From contig NZ_JAJSAP010000003.1 in NCBI RefSeq assembly GCF_021729035.1, positions 124,001 to 188,000 on the forward strand: a stretch of 64,000 bases of DNA, written 5' to 3'. A program made the position numbers and the translations under genes. The notes beneath the pieces were generated by a model. That model searched no databases. It saw nothing but the letters and a program-made list of their open reading frames with translations, and was not told the origin of the DNA. Numbering within the stretch: position 1 is the stretch's first letter; the number at the start of each line of letters is the position of its first letter. Origin of the DNA: Microbulbifer sediminum. Lineage in GTDB: Bacteria > Pseudomonadota > Gammaproteobacteria > Pseudomonadales > Cellvibrionaceae. Shown here piece after piece: positions 55,735 to 63,750 of the stretch.

Positions 55735-56112
55735 GCAGGCCCCCGGGCACGAGCGGACGCAGGATCCCCCGGCTGCCACCACGCCCGCCCCCGGTTCCGT
55801 GCAAAGATCGACCAGCCAGTCCCAAATAGCGCTGTCACATAAGGTGAAATGAAGGGCGCGCCAAGCAAATCCCCGATTTGTTGCCATACTTAATTTCACG
55901 GGTTGGCCAATGTTGATATACGCGCAACAGCGCGGCATCGCCGACCCATAAAAAGGAACGTCGCGCGGGACGCAAGACAAAGGCGGGCCGTCGATAAGTC
56001 ACTATCGACGAACAACAGGACGCGCTCGCCGCAGGTTGGGAAGGTATGAACGATCTGGCGCCCGCGTCTCCACGTGACAGACCACCGGGCCCTGCAGCAT
56101 CGCTGAGGTACC
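55735..56112. other. Upstream region of the L,D-transpeptidase array
   Basis: 378 bases without a convincing gene. It contains a small CAAAT/ATTTG hairpin near 55865-55879, a TATACG -10-like element near 55916, and a perfect seven-base inverted repeat at 55990-56009. It probably carries the promoter and a long 5' leader of the first L,D-transpeptidase gene. Confidence 0.4.
55990..56009. repeat. Inverted repeat GTCGATA/TATCGAC
   Basis: Two perfect seven-base arms around a six-base loop (AGTCAC), about 105 bases before the first L,D-transpeptidase start. It could be a protein-binding site or an RNA hairpin in the leader. Confidence 0.5.
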
Positions 56113-58050
56113 ATGTCGTATTTCAACCCTGAGCACCGCACACGCAAGTCTGTACTGCCGCTATTACTGCTTGGCAGCCTGTGCCTTATCGCCCTCTATT
56201 ACGCCTTTACCGCGAACCAGAAAACGGTACCGGTCCTGCCGGAAAACGCCGTGCGACCCCACCTGATTCGCTGGCTGGTTGAAAACCCCGACTCCTGGCC
56301 GGCCCAGGATCCCATCTTCAATCCCGCAGCCGTGCGCCGGATCTATGAGCGCACCGACTACCGGCTGCTCTGGTTCGACAATTACAGCCTCAGCGACACT
56401 GCCAATGACCTGCTCAAGCAGCTCACTGCGTCCAGCTCCGGCAACCCCAGCAGCATGGTGGATTACCGCTATCACCTGGGCTATTTCGACCGCACCCTGC
56501 GCGACACTCCCCAGCGTCTGCAGATGGCCGCCGTGCTCGACGTACTGTTAACTGACGCCTTTGTCTCATTTGCCCAGGATACGCAGCTGGACAAGATGAA
56601 ACCCCGCACCCGCCGGCAGCGCGACATCACCCCGGTGAACCACAGCGAGGGAGGTTTCGTGCTGGTAGGCTATATGTCCGCGCGGCAGGGTAGTGCCACT
56701 GACAGCGGCCGCAAGTACTTCCGCGGCTATGACCGCGGCGCAGAAGTCCGCCGCAGCAGCGGTATCGACCGCTATCGCCACTACACCCGCAGCCGCAATA
56801 TCGACCGCTCGCGCCACTACTCCTACCCCCGACAGGGCGACAGCCGCGCCCGTGGTTCCAGCTCGCGCTTTTCCGCCGGCGGCCTGCCGCCGCGCAGTGG
56901 CCAGCGCGAGTACCAGAACAGCAACGGCCAGCCAAACGTCGGTCGCGTACCGGACAACAGCGAAGGCCCCTACATCGAGGAAAACATACCCTACGGCGGA
57001 GGCGAGCAGGCCCTGCGCGAACAGCTCGCGCTCTACCGCAGCATCGCTGCCAGCGGGCGCTGGCGCCCGATTCCGGCAGGCCCCGCCATGACCATCGGCG
57101 CCAGGCACCCCCATGTCGCCCACCTGCGCAACCTGCTTTCCCTGTACGGGGATTACCGCAGCTATCCCGGCGAGGCCAACAGCAATCAGTTTGACCGGCG
57201 CCTGCACGAGGCAGTGCTGCGCTTCCAGCGTCGCCACGGCCTCAAGGCGGACGGAATCGTCGGTCGCGAGACCCGCAAGCGCCTCAACCTGTCCCCGACT
57301 GCCCGGGCGCATATCATCGAGAAAAACATTCGCCGCCGGCGGGAGCTGCCGGCAACGCTCGGTGACCGGTTTATCCAGGTCAACGTGCCCGCTTATGAAC
57401 TCTACTATGTGGAGGATGACCGCATCCGCCTCTCCATGAACGTGGTGGTGGGTAAGAAGAAACATGCCACCCCGGAAATCAGGACCCGCGTCAGCCGGGT
57501 GGTCTTCAATCCCACCTGGACTGTGCCCCGGAGTATCCTCGTCAACGAGATCCTGCCCAAGGCCCGCGCCAACCCCCAGGGCATGGAGAACATGGGATAC
57601 CGGGTGGTCAGCGGCAGCGGCGAGCACCTGCCCCTGACATCCAAGAACCTGTCCGCCGCGGGTGCTGGCTCCTACCTGATGCGCCAACTGGGCGGTGAGG
57701 ACAATATCCTCGGCCGGGTAAAGTTCGAAATCCCCAATACAGATGATATCTACCTGCACGACACCCGCGCGCGGAGCCTCTTTTCCCTGACCGAGCGGGA
57801 CTACAGCCACGGCTGTATCCGGCTGGAGAAGCCACGCCACCTGGCCGAGGCGCTCCTGCGGCCACAGGGCGACTGGGACCAGTGGCGCATCAACCAGCTC
57901 ACCACCGGCGACGAAACCACCGAGGTGAATATGAAGCAAAACGTGAAGGTCTATGTGACTTACTGGACTGCCTGGGTCGACGGCCAGGGCCTGCTGCACT
58001 TCCGGCCGGATATCTACGGCAAGGACGGGCTGGCAGCCAACCGCTTCTGA
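56113..58050 (+). CDS. L,D-transpeptidase 1 (YcbB-like) with Arg/Ser/Tyr-rich insert
   Basis: 645 residues. A signal-anchor helix (about 14-33) precedes a YcbB-type N-domain (about 40-160). A basic Arg/Ser/Tyr-rich segment (about 165-270) holds a 12-residue imperfect repeat near 217-240. A peptidoglycan-binding domain (about 325-395, FQRRHGLKADGIVGRETRKR) and a YkuD catalytic domain (about 418-625) follow. Catalytic His549 (YLHD) and Cys568 (SHGC) are intact. It should form 3-3 cross-links or attach lipoprotein in the periplasm. It is the largest of three tandem copies. The insert is not expected in E. coli YcbB. Confidence 0.93.
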   Translation: MSYFNPEHRTRKSVLPLLLLGSLCLIALYYAFTANQKTVPVLPENAVRPHLIRWLVENPDSWPAQDPIFNPAAVRRIYERTDYRLLWFDNYSLSDTANDLLKQLTASSSGNPSSMVDYRYHLGYFDRTLRDTPQRLQMAAVLDVLLTDAFVSFAQDTQLDKMKPRTRRQRDITPVNHSEGGFVLVGYMSARQGSATDSGRKYFRGYDRGAEVRRSSGIDRYRHYTRSRNIDRSRHYSYPRQGDSRARGSSSRFSAGGLPPRSGQREYQNSNGQPNVGRVPDNSEGPYIEENIPYGGGEQALREQLALYRSIAASGRWRPIPAGPAMTIGARHPHVAHLRNLLSLYGDYRSYPGEANSNQFDRRLHEAVLRFQRRHGLKADGIVGRETRKRLNLSPTARAHIIEKNIRRRRELPATLGDRFIQVNVPAYELYYVEDDRIRLSMNVVVGKKKHATPEIRTRVSRVVFNPTWTVPRSILVNEILPKARANPQGMENMGYRVVSGSGEHLPLTSKNLSAAGAGSYLMRQLGGEDNILGRVKFEIPNTDDIYLHDTRARSLFSLTERDYSHGCIRLEKPRHLAEALLRPQGDWDQWRINQLTTGDETTEVNMKQNVKVYVTYWTAWVDGQGLLHFRPDIYGKDGLAANRF

Positions 58051-58215
58051 CCCTCCGGGCCCGGCGGAAAGCCCGCCGGGCCGTACATATGCCTTTTTGA
58101 GCGGAGCCGGCCCCGGCGCATTCCCCATAGGTATTGGTTCGGACCCCTACATTAATTATCACTGTGAGCACGGCGTTCAGTCCGCCTGACCGTTTCTGTC
58201 TCACAGGGGTAAGTC

Positions 58216-59451
58216 ATGGGTGCCGACAATCCGCTCCGTTCCCGCACGTTTCCGCCAGTCCGCTACTGCAGTGCCCTGGCGCTCGCAATCGCAGTCAGTC
58301 TCACTGCGCCAATCCCTCTGCTGGCCAGCAACGGGGATACCCCCGCGGCCACTGCCGTCGACAACCTGTTCGACCCGTTTTCCCCTTACGGTCGGCAGCA
58401 TGCGCTGCTGCGCGAAGAGCTTGAGCGTTACCGTGCCCTGGCCAGCGGTGACCACTGGCAACCAATGGACGAGGGCCCGGCACTGGCGCCCGGCTCCCGC
58501 GACCCGAGGGTTACGCAGCTGCGGAGCCTGCTGATGCAGTACGGTGACTACGCACTCGAAGACCACGACGCTCCCGCCCACGCACCGGACGAGTATGACC
58601 CGCGCCTGCAGCAGGCGACACGGCGCTTCCAGCGTCGCCACGGACTTCCGGACAACGGGCTGGTGGACGACGCCACCCGCAGCCACCTGAATGTCGCCCC
58701 GGCCCGGCGGATCGAGACACTGACCGCCAACCTGGTGCGCCTGCGGCAGCTGCCACGGGAACTGGGACCGCGTTTTATCCTGGTGAATATCCCGGATTAC
58801 AGCCTGCGCCTGATGGATGATGACCGGGAGGTGTTCCGCATGCGGGTGGTGGTGGGCAAACCCAAGCACGCCACGCCGCAGCTGGCGACGCGCATGACCC
58901 GGGTGATCTTCAACCCGGTGTGGCGCGTGCCCCAGAACATCGCCGTACGCGAGCTGCTGCCGAAAGGCAGCGCCAACCTCACCGCCAACGGCTACCGGCT
59001 GGTCAACCACCGAGGCCGGGCCGTGCCCTTTACCCGCGGCAATATCGCTGCCATCCGGCGGGGCAAGGTCATGCTGCACCAGAAAGGTGGGCCCGGGAAT
59101 GCCCTGGGCCGGGTCAAGTTTGTCATCCCCAATCGGGAAGCCATTTTCCTGCACGATACCAACAGCAAGCACCTGTTCAAGAAAACTGAGCGCGCCTTCA
59201 GCCACGGCTGTATCCGCCTGGAAAAGCCCTTGGAATTCGCCCGCCTGATGCTGGCGGAACAGAACAACTGGGGAGACCGGAGGATCGAGCACTACCTGAA
59301 CACCAGTCGCACGCGCGGAGTGCCGCTGGAGCAGCCACTGCCGGTATATATCGCCTACTGGACGGCCTGGGTCGATGAGGAAGGGCTGCTGCAGTTCCGC
59401 CGCGATATCTATGAGCGGGACCCGGAGGACGCCGCCCGGGCGGCTGAGTAA
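58216..59451 (+). CDS. L,D-transpeptidase 2
   Basis: 411 residues. A signal peptide (SALALAIAVSLTAPIPLLAS) precedes a peptidoglycan-binding domain (about 90-160, FQRRHGLPDNGLVDDATRSH) and a YkuD domain (about 185-395). Catalytic His313 (FLHD) and Cys332 (FSHGCIRLEKP) are present. It lacks the N-terminal YcbB scaffold and basic insert of copy 1. The C-terminal IAYWTAWVDEEGLLQFRRDIY closely parallels the other two, showing paralogy. It is 165 bases after copy 1 and 3 bases before copy 3. Confidence 0.94.
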   Translation: MGADNPLRSRTFPPVRYCSALALAIAVSLTAPIPLLASNGDTPAATAVDNLFDPFSPYGRQHALLREELERYRALASGDHWQPMDEGPALAPGSRDPRVTQLRSLLMQYGDYALEDHDAPAHAPDEYDPRLQQATRRFQRRHGLPDNGLVDDATRSHLNVAPARRIETLTANLVRLRQLPRELGPRFILVNIPDYSLRLMDDDREVFRMRVVVGKPKHATPQLATRMTRVIFNPVWRVPQNIAVRELLPKGSANLTANGYRLVNHRGRAVPFTRGNIAAIRRGKVMLHQKGGPGNALGRVKFVIPNREAIFLHDTNSKHLFKKTERAFSHGCIRLEKPLEFARLMLAEQNNWGDRRIEHYLNTSRTRGVPLEQPLPVYIAYWTAWVDEEGLLQFRRDIYERDPEDAARAAE

Positions 59452-59454
59452 GCC

Positions 59455-60630
59455 ATGGTCAGCCCCATGCTTTACTGGCGGCGCTGGCTGTGTGGTGTCG
59501 CAGCGATCACCCTCACCGGCGCCCTCGCCGCGAGTGCCATCGCCATCAGCCCCCCGGCAGACGCGAGTCGCGCCGCAGAACAGCTGCGGATGGAAGCGAC
59601 GCGCTACCGCCAGATGCAGGGCCGCTGGCAACCAGTGGATGGAGGCAAAGAACTCAAGCCCGGCGACCGCGACAGCCGTGTTAAACAACTGCGCAGGCTA
59701 CTGCAACTGCTGGGAGACTTCCGGGGCCTGCCCGGGCCCATCACCCTGCTCACCCCCGACACAGCCCGGTTTGACGGCGCGGTGCAATACGCGGTGGAGC
59801 GTTTCCAGCAACGCCATGGGCTCGAGGTCAGTGGTGCCGCTGATACAGCTACGCTGTCCGAACTGGCGGTCAGTCCCACCGTGCGGGCACGCCAGCTGGA
59901 ACTGAATGCCCAGCGCTGGGAGAAGCTGCCGCTGCCGAGTAAGGATCGCTACGTGCTGGTCAATATCCCCGACTATCGGCTGCAACTGATCGAGCGGGGG
60001 CGCGAGGTCCTGGGCATGAGGACGGTAGTGGGCAAGAGCAGCTCCCGCACCCCACCGATCACCAGCCGTATCACCAACGTGGTTTTCAACCCCACCTGGA
60101 CGGTACCGCGCAGCATCCTGCTGACCGACCTGCTACCCAAGGCCCGTAACAACCCCGAGGCCATGCATAACCGCGGCTACCGGGTGGTTTCGTACCGAAG
60201 TGGGGATACCACGACTATTTCCCCCGACAGTATCGACCGGGCCGCACACGGCCACGCCACGCTGAGACAGATCAGCGGTCCCGGCAACACCCTGGGACGG
60301 GTCAAGTTTGTGCTCCCCAACAGGCAATCGATCTACCTGCACGATACCCAGGCCCAGAGCCTGTTCGAGCAGCATCACCGGGCCTTCAGTCACGGCTGCG
60401 TGCGCCTGGAGCATCCGGAGGAACTGGCTTACGCGCTGCTGCGCCGGCAGGGCTGGGACCGCACCCGCATTGCCCAGGTAACCACCGGCACCGAGACGAT
60501 GAATGTTCGCATCAAGAACCCGGCCCGCCTGTTTATCACCTACCTCACGGCCTGGATTGATGATGACGGCCGACTGCAGTTCCGGCGGGATATTTACCAC
60601 CGCGACAAGTCCGGAGCGGACGCTAACTGA
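59455..60630 (+). CDS. L,D-transpeptidase 3
   Basis: 391 residues. It has a short signal-like N-terminus (CGVAAITLTGALAASAIA), a peptidoglycan-binding domain (about 68-140, FQQRHGLEVSGAADTATLSE) and a YkuD domain (about 162-375) with His296 (YLHD) and Cys315 (FSHGCVRLEHP). FNPTWTVPRSIL matches copy 1 more closely than copy 2. It is practically fused to copy 2 by a 3-base gap, so the two are co-transcribed. It probably shares the 3-3 cross-linking role; division of labour is unknown. Confidence 0.94.
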   Translation: MVSPMLYWRRWLCGVAAITLTGALAASAIAISPPADASRAAEQLRMEATRYRQMQGRWQPVDGGKELKPGDRDSRVKQLRRLLQLLGDFRGLPGPITLLTPDTARFDGAVQYAVERFQQRHGLEVSGAADTATLSELAVSPTVRARQLELNAQRWEKLPLPSKDRYVLVNIPDYRLQLIERGREVLGMRTVVGKSSSRTPPITSRITNVVFNPTWTVPRSILLTDLLPKARNNPEAMHNRGYRVVSYRSGDTTTISPDSIDRAAHGHATLRQISGPGNTLGRVKFVLPNRQSIYLHDTQAQSLFEQHHRAFSHGCVRLEHPEELAYALLRRQGWDRTRIAQVTTGTETMNVRIKNPARLFITYLTAWIDDDGRLQFRRDIYHRDKSGADAN

Positions 60631-61001
60631 CCGGCGATCCCGGCTGCAGGCACTGATTTTTCACGTAATCCAGCCAGAGCAGCCCGTCGTCCTACAGCAG
60701 GGGCCAGCTAACACCTTACGGTCACAAAAAAATTATTTTTCAGTGCAAACCGGCGGGATGACAACGCTGTCTCATTTTTTCAGCCACCACCGACCGGGAC
60801 CACCCCCAAGTCCCCCTCACCCCCATAGCCTATTGGAACAAAGTTGCCAAACCTGTTTTACGATCCTTTTGTAATGACCCGTAAAAGGTTTGTAACGGGT
60901 GGTTATTTTTCGTACAGTTCTCCCCGTGCTCGATGGCGCCCCAAGCAACTAGCCCGCAACGGCTGGCAGAGAGGAAGCCAAGAGCGACTGAAGAGAAATG
61001 T
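60631..61001. other. Noncoding stretch upstream of the YcbK-like gene
   Basis: 371 bases with no gene. It has an A7/T5 rich patch near 60725-60742, a pyrimidine-rich run and a large imperfect inverted repeat (60848-60892). The YcbK-like gene therefore likely has its own promoter rather than reading through from copy 3. Confidence 0.45.
60848..60892. repeat. Imperfect inverted repeat upstream of the YcbK-like gene
   Basis: CAAACC-TG-TTTTAC on the left mirrors GTAAAA-GGTTTG on the right: twelve pairs with a two-base bulge around a 19-base loop. A second, smaller ACCCGT/ACGGGT repeat overlaps it (60877-60900). It may be an operator or an attenuator-like hairpin. Confidence 0.6.
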
Positions 61002-61556
61002 ATGACGAGGCGGAAACAGGGTATGAACAATCCATCCAGACGTCGATTCCTGGCAGTTACCTGTGCTACAGCGGCTGCGGTCACTGCCGGACCGACACTC
61101 GCGAAAGTGGGCAACGCCCGCACACTGAAAATGCGCAACCTGCACACCGGAGAGACGTTGAACACCGCCTTCTGGTCGAATGGTGACTACGATCGCAGCG
61201 GCCTGAAGCAGTTCAACCGCCTGTTGCGCGACCATCGCGCTAACGAGGTCACGCGCATGGACCCGGAGCTGTTTGACCTTGTCTACAAGCTGAAGCAGAA
61301 GCTGAACTTCAACGGCACTGTGGAGATCATCTCCGGTTACCGCTCGGCGAAGACCAACGCCATGCTGCGCTCTCGCTCCAAGGGCGTTGCCAAACGCAGC
61401 TACCACACTCGCGGCATGGCGCTCGATATCCGCATGCCGGGTGTGCCCCTGTCCAAGCTGCGCCGCGCGGCACTGGACCTGAAAATGGGCGGTGTGGGTT
61501 ACTATCCCAAGAGTAACTTCGTGCACGTGGACACCGGCCCGGTACGCCGCTGGTAA
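61002..61556 (+). CDS. ycbK: YcbK-like M15 (DUF882) murein peptidase with Tat signal
   Basis: 184 residues starting MTRRKQGMNN; a Tat-type SRRRFLAVTC motif and hydrophobic ATAAAVTAGPTLA segment lie at the N-terminus. An ATG seven codons later is an alternative start. The catalytic part has ISGYRSAKTN, SYHTRGMALDIRM and FVHVDTGPVRRW, giving the His-Asp-His zinc set of the M15/DUF882 family. In E. coli ycbK lies beside ycbB, an L,D-transpeptidase, just as here. It should cleave peptide stems of murein in the periplasm. Confidence 0.93.
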   Translation: MTRRKQGMNNPSRRRFLAVTCATAAAVTAGPTLAKVGNARTLKMRNLHTGETLNTAFWSNGDYDRSGLKQFNRLLRDHRANEVTRMDPELFDLVYKLKQKLNFNGTVEIISGYRSAKTNAMLRSRSKGVAKRSYHTRGMALDIRMPGVPLSKLRRAALDLKMGGVGYYPKSNFVHVDTGPVRRW

Positions 61557-61580
61557 TCCCGAGCACACACAGCCATAAAG

Positions 61581-61606
61581 CAAACCCCGGCCCAGGCCGG
61601 GGTTTG
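61581..61606 (+). terminator. Terminator after the YcbK-like gene
   Basis: CAAACCCCGG/CCGGGGTTTG stem with a CCCAGG loop, followed by TCATTT. It may serve both this gene and the convergent imelysin gene. Confidence 0.8.
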
Positions 61607-61679
61607 TCATTTCTGGGCGGGGCATTTCCAGTGCTGGCCCTGCCCCCTGTCAGCAGCACTAGTCTCCCACCCCAACCGA

Positions 61680-62885
61680 TCAGTGTTCGGTGGTGAGGGA
61701 GACCGGGGTCACATCATCCTCCCCCGCCGGGATTTCCGCACGGCCCGACATCAGTCCCGCGATATCCTCCAGTAACTCCCGTGCGCTGGCCAGCTGGCCG
61801 AGTTCCGCCAACTCCACCGGGTCTTCCATCTTCAGCAGCTGCTCCTCGAGCGTATCGAAGCGCTCGGCCAGCGCCTCCTGCTGGCGTGGAGTGAGCAACA
61901 GCTGCGCCAGGCCCGGTCCCTGGGTCGGGACCCAGGCCGCCTGCAAGGTCCGCAACATGGCCAGGATTGCCTGCTTGGAATCCGCGGCACGGCCACTCTC
62001 CACATCGCTCTCGGAGCTCTCCGGCAACCGTCGCAAAAGCTCCTCATCCACTGTGCGCAGATGCGAAGCGCGCACCTGCTGCAGGCGGGCTTCCGGCTGC
62101 AGGGCCAGGAAATGGCGCGACAGGTCGTTCACCGTAAACGGCCAGCGGCGCTCCAGGCTCGCCAGGTCCTCAGCCAGTGCCTCCCCCATCAGCCGGGTAA
62201 GCTCCCGCCGGCGGTTTGCGGCCAGGGCCTCGGGCTCCTCGCCGCCGGAGGCGGCCTGGAACTGGTCCGCAGAGCGTTCACTGGTCGGGCCCCAGAGCAT
62301 GATTTCCAGGGCGTGGAAGCCAGTGCTGGCCTCCTCGTGCGCGGTCAGGCGGTGTTGCCGGCGCAGGTTCGCCAGGGTGAGCTCCACTGCGGTGTCGTTG
62401 ACGATACCGCTCTCGGAATAGCCGGGCACAGTGTCCAGGTAGCCTGGTTGCACCGGCCAGCTGTCCATGGCCAGCAACAGCTCACGCCCCTGGTCTCGCA
62501 ATTCCGCCGGCGCGAATGCCAGCTGGATATAGGGCAATACGGCGGCAAACTCCCGGTGGGCATCCAGCCAGGCCAGCTTGGCGGACTCCAGGTGGTCGGC
62601 GCTGGGCTTGTCGAGCAGGGTGGTGAGAGCCCGGTTCAGTGCCTCCACCGCCGCGCGGGCATCGATCAGCTGGGCCTCCCCCGCCTGCCAGATAGTGTGC
62701 GAGAAGCGCTCGGCAACCTTGCGGTCCACCGCCGGTGGCGCCTTCACGGCCGGGGTATCCTCCCGCGGCGCCCTATCCTCGCGGCTCTCGCAGCCCACAA
62801 GCCCCAGTCCCAGCAGGATGGCCAGGGCCACTGAAATACGCTTGAAAACGATTGATCCAGTCACACAAATCCCCACGTCAAGCAA
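61680..62885 (-). CDS. Imelysin-family lipoprotein
   Basis: 401 residues. The lipobox LGLVGC places Cys32 as the lipidated residue. The body is all-helical, with GFHALEIMLWG, the GxHxxE imelysin signature, near 190-200. Imelysin-type proteins (IrpA, EfeO relatives) are iron-regulated periplasmic proteins, once called M75 peptidases. The frame opens at a TTG with AGAAGG seven bases upstream; GTG codons at residues 4 and 8 are alternatives. It is convergent with the YcbK-like gene. Confidence 0.88.
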   Translation of the reverse strand: MLDVGICVTGSIVFKRISVALAILLGLGLVGCESREDRAPREDTPAVKAPPAVDRKVAERFSHTIWQAGEAQLIDARAAVEALNRALTTLLDKPSADHLESAKLAWLDAHREFAAVLPYIQLAFAPAELRDQGRELLLAMDSWPVQPGYLDTVPGYSESGIVNDTAVELTLANLRRQHRLTAHEEASTGFHALEIMLWGPTSERSADQFQAASGGEEPEALAANRRRELTRLMGEALAEDLASLERRWPFTVNDLSRHFLALQPEARLQQVRASHLRTVDEELLRRLPESSESDVESGRAADSKQAILAMLRTLQAAWVPTQGPGLAQLLLTPRQQEALAERFDTLEEQLLKMEDPVELAELGQLASARELLEDIAGLMSGRAEIPAGEDDVTPVSLTTEH

Positions 62886-62947
62886 TTACAAACCTTCTGT
62901 TCCCGGGCCCCAGGGCCCGGGTACTCACTATTTGTCTGCGGCCCTGT

Positions 62948-63616
62948 TTACCGCAACGGTTCCCGCAGACTGATGATCGGCCAGCCGCGCTGTTCAGCCT
63001 CGGCGCGCAGCCTATCGTCCGGGTCCACCGCCACCGGGTGTTCGACCCGCTGCAAGAGCGGCAGGTCATTGATCGAATCGCTGTAAAACCACTTTTCCCC
63101 CCGACGGTAGTCAGGATTGCCCGCCAACCATTGCTCGAGGCGCAATACCTTGCCGCTCCGGTAGCAGGGCTCGCCCATTACCTTGCCGGTAAAGCGCCCT
63201 TCAACTTCCTCGGGCTCGGTGGCCAGCAGGGTGTCCACCCCCAGCCGCGCGGCGATCGGTTCCACTACAAAGCGGTTGGTCGCGGTGATGATCATGATGT
63301 GGTGCCCCTCGCGGCGGTGCCGGGCTATCAACTCCTCGGCCTGGGGCAGCCAGATCTCGCTGACCACCTCCTCCATAAACTGCCGCTGCAGGTTGCCCAG
63401 CTGTGCCCGCGAAATCTGCGCCAGGGGCTCAAGCGCAAACTCGAGGTAGGCAAAGATATCCAGTTCACCACGCTGGTAATCCCGGTAGAAACGGTCATTG
63501 GCGGAGCGGTAGCGGTCACCGTCGACATGCTCCCGCTCTACCAGGAACTCGCCCCAGGCGTAGTCACTGTCCCCCCCGATCAGGGTGTTATCCAGGTCAA
63601 AAATTGCCAGGTGCAC
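62948..63616 (-). CDS. HAD-IB family phosphatase
   Basis: 222 residues from a GTG with AGGGAG six bases upstream. Motif I is LAIFDLDNTLIGGDSDY (nucleophilic Asp), motif II is IMIITATNRF, and motif III is FYSDSINDLPLLQ. This is the SerB-like HAD-IB layout with an alpha-helical cap. Relatives beside rppH are annotated as HAD hydrolases of unknown substrate, sometimes called phosphoserine-phosphatase-like. The frame extends 20 codons further upstream, but that part lacks the motif I context. It is divergent from rppH. Confidence 0.9.
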   Translation of the reverse strand: MHLAIFDLDNTLIGGDSDYAWGEFLVEREHVDGDRYRSANDRFYRDYQRGELDIFAYLEFALEPLAQISRAQLGNLQRQFMEEVVSEIWLPQAEELIARHRREGHHIMIITATNRFVVEPIAARLGVDTLLATEPEEVEGRFTGKVMGEPCYRSGKVLRLEQWLAGNPDYRRGEKWFYSDSINDLPLLQRVEHPVAVDPDDRLRAEAEQRGWPIISLREPLR

Positions 63617-63750
63617 CGCACACTCCCTTCTCAAAATATAGTCAACGCAGATCAATAAGCCGGCAGCCACCCCCACTTCAGGGCATTGCGGCGGACAATT
63701 TTACCCTTCCCGGGAGCGGTTCACAGGATACGTTTCACTGAATTGCAGTA

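Noticed and set aside
56566-59688. Open frames of 520 and 495 codons on the minus strand
   Set aside because: Antisense to the L,D-transpeptidases, whose HD/SHGC motifs and domain order are convincing. The minus-strand products mirror each other only because the sense genes are paralogues.
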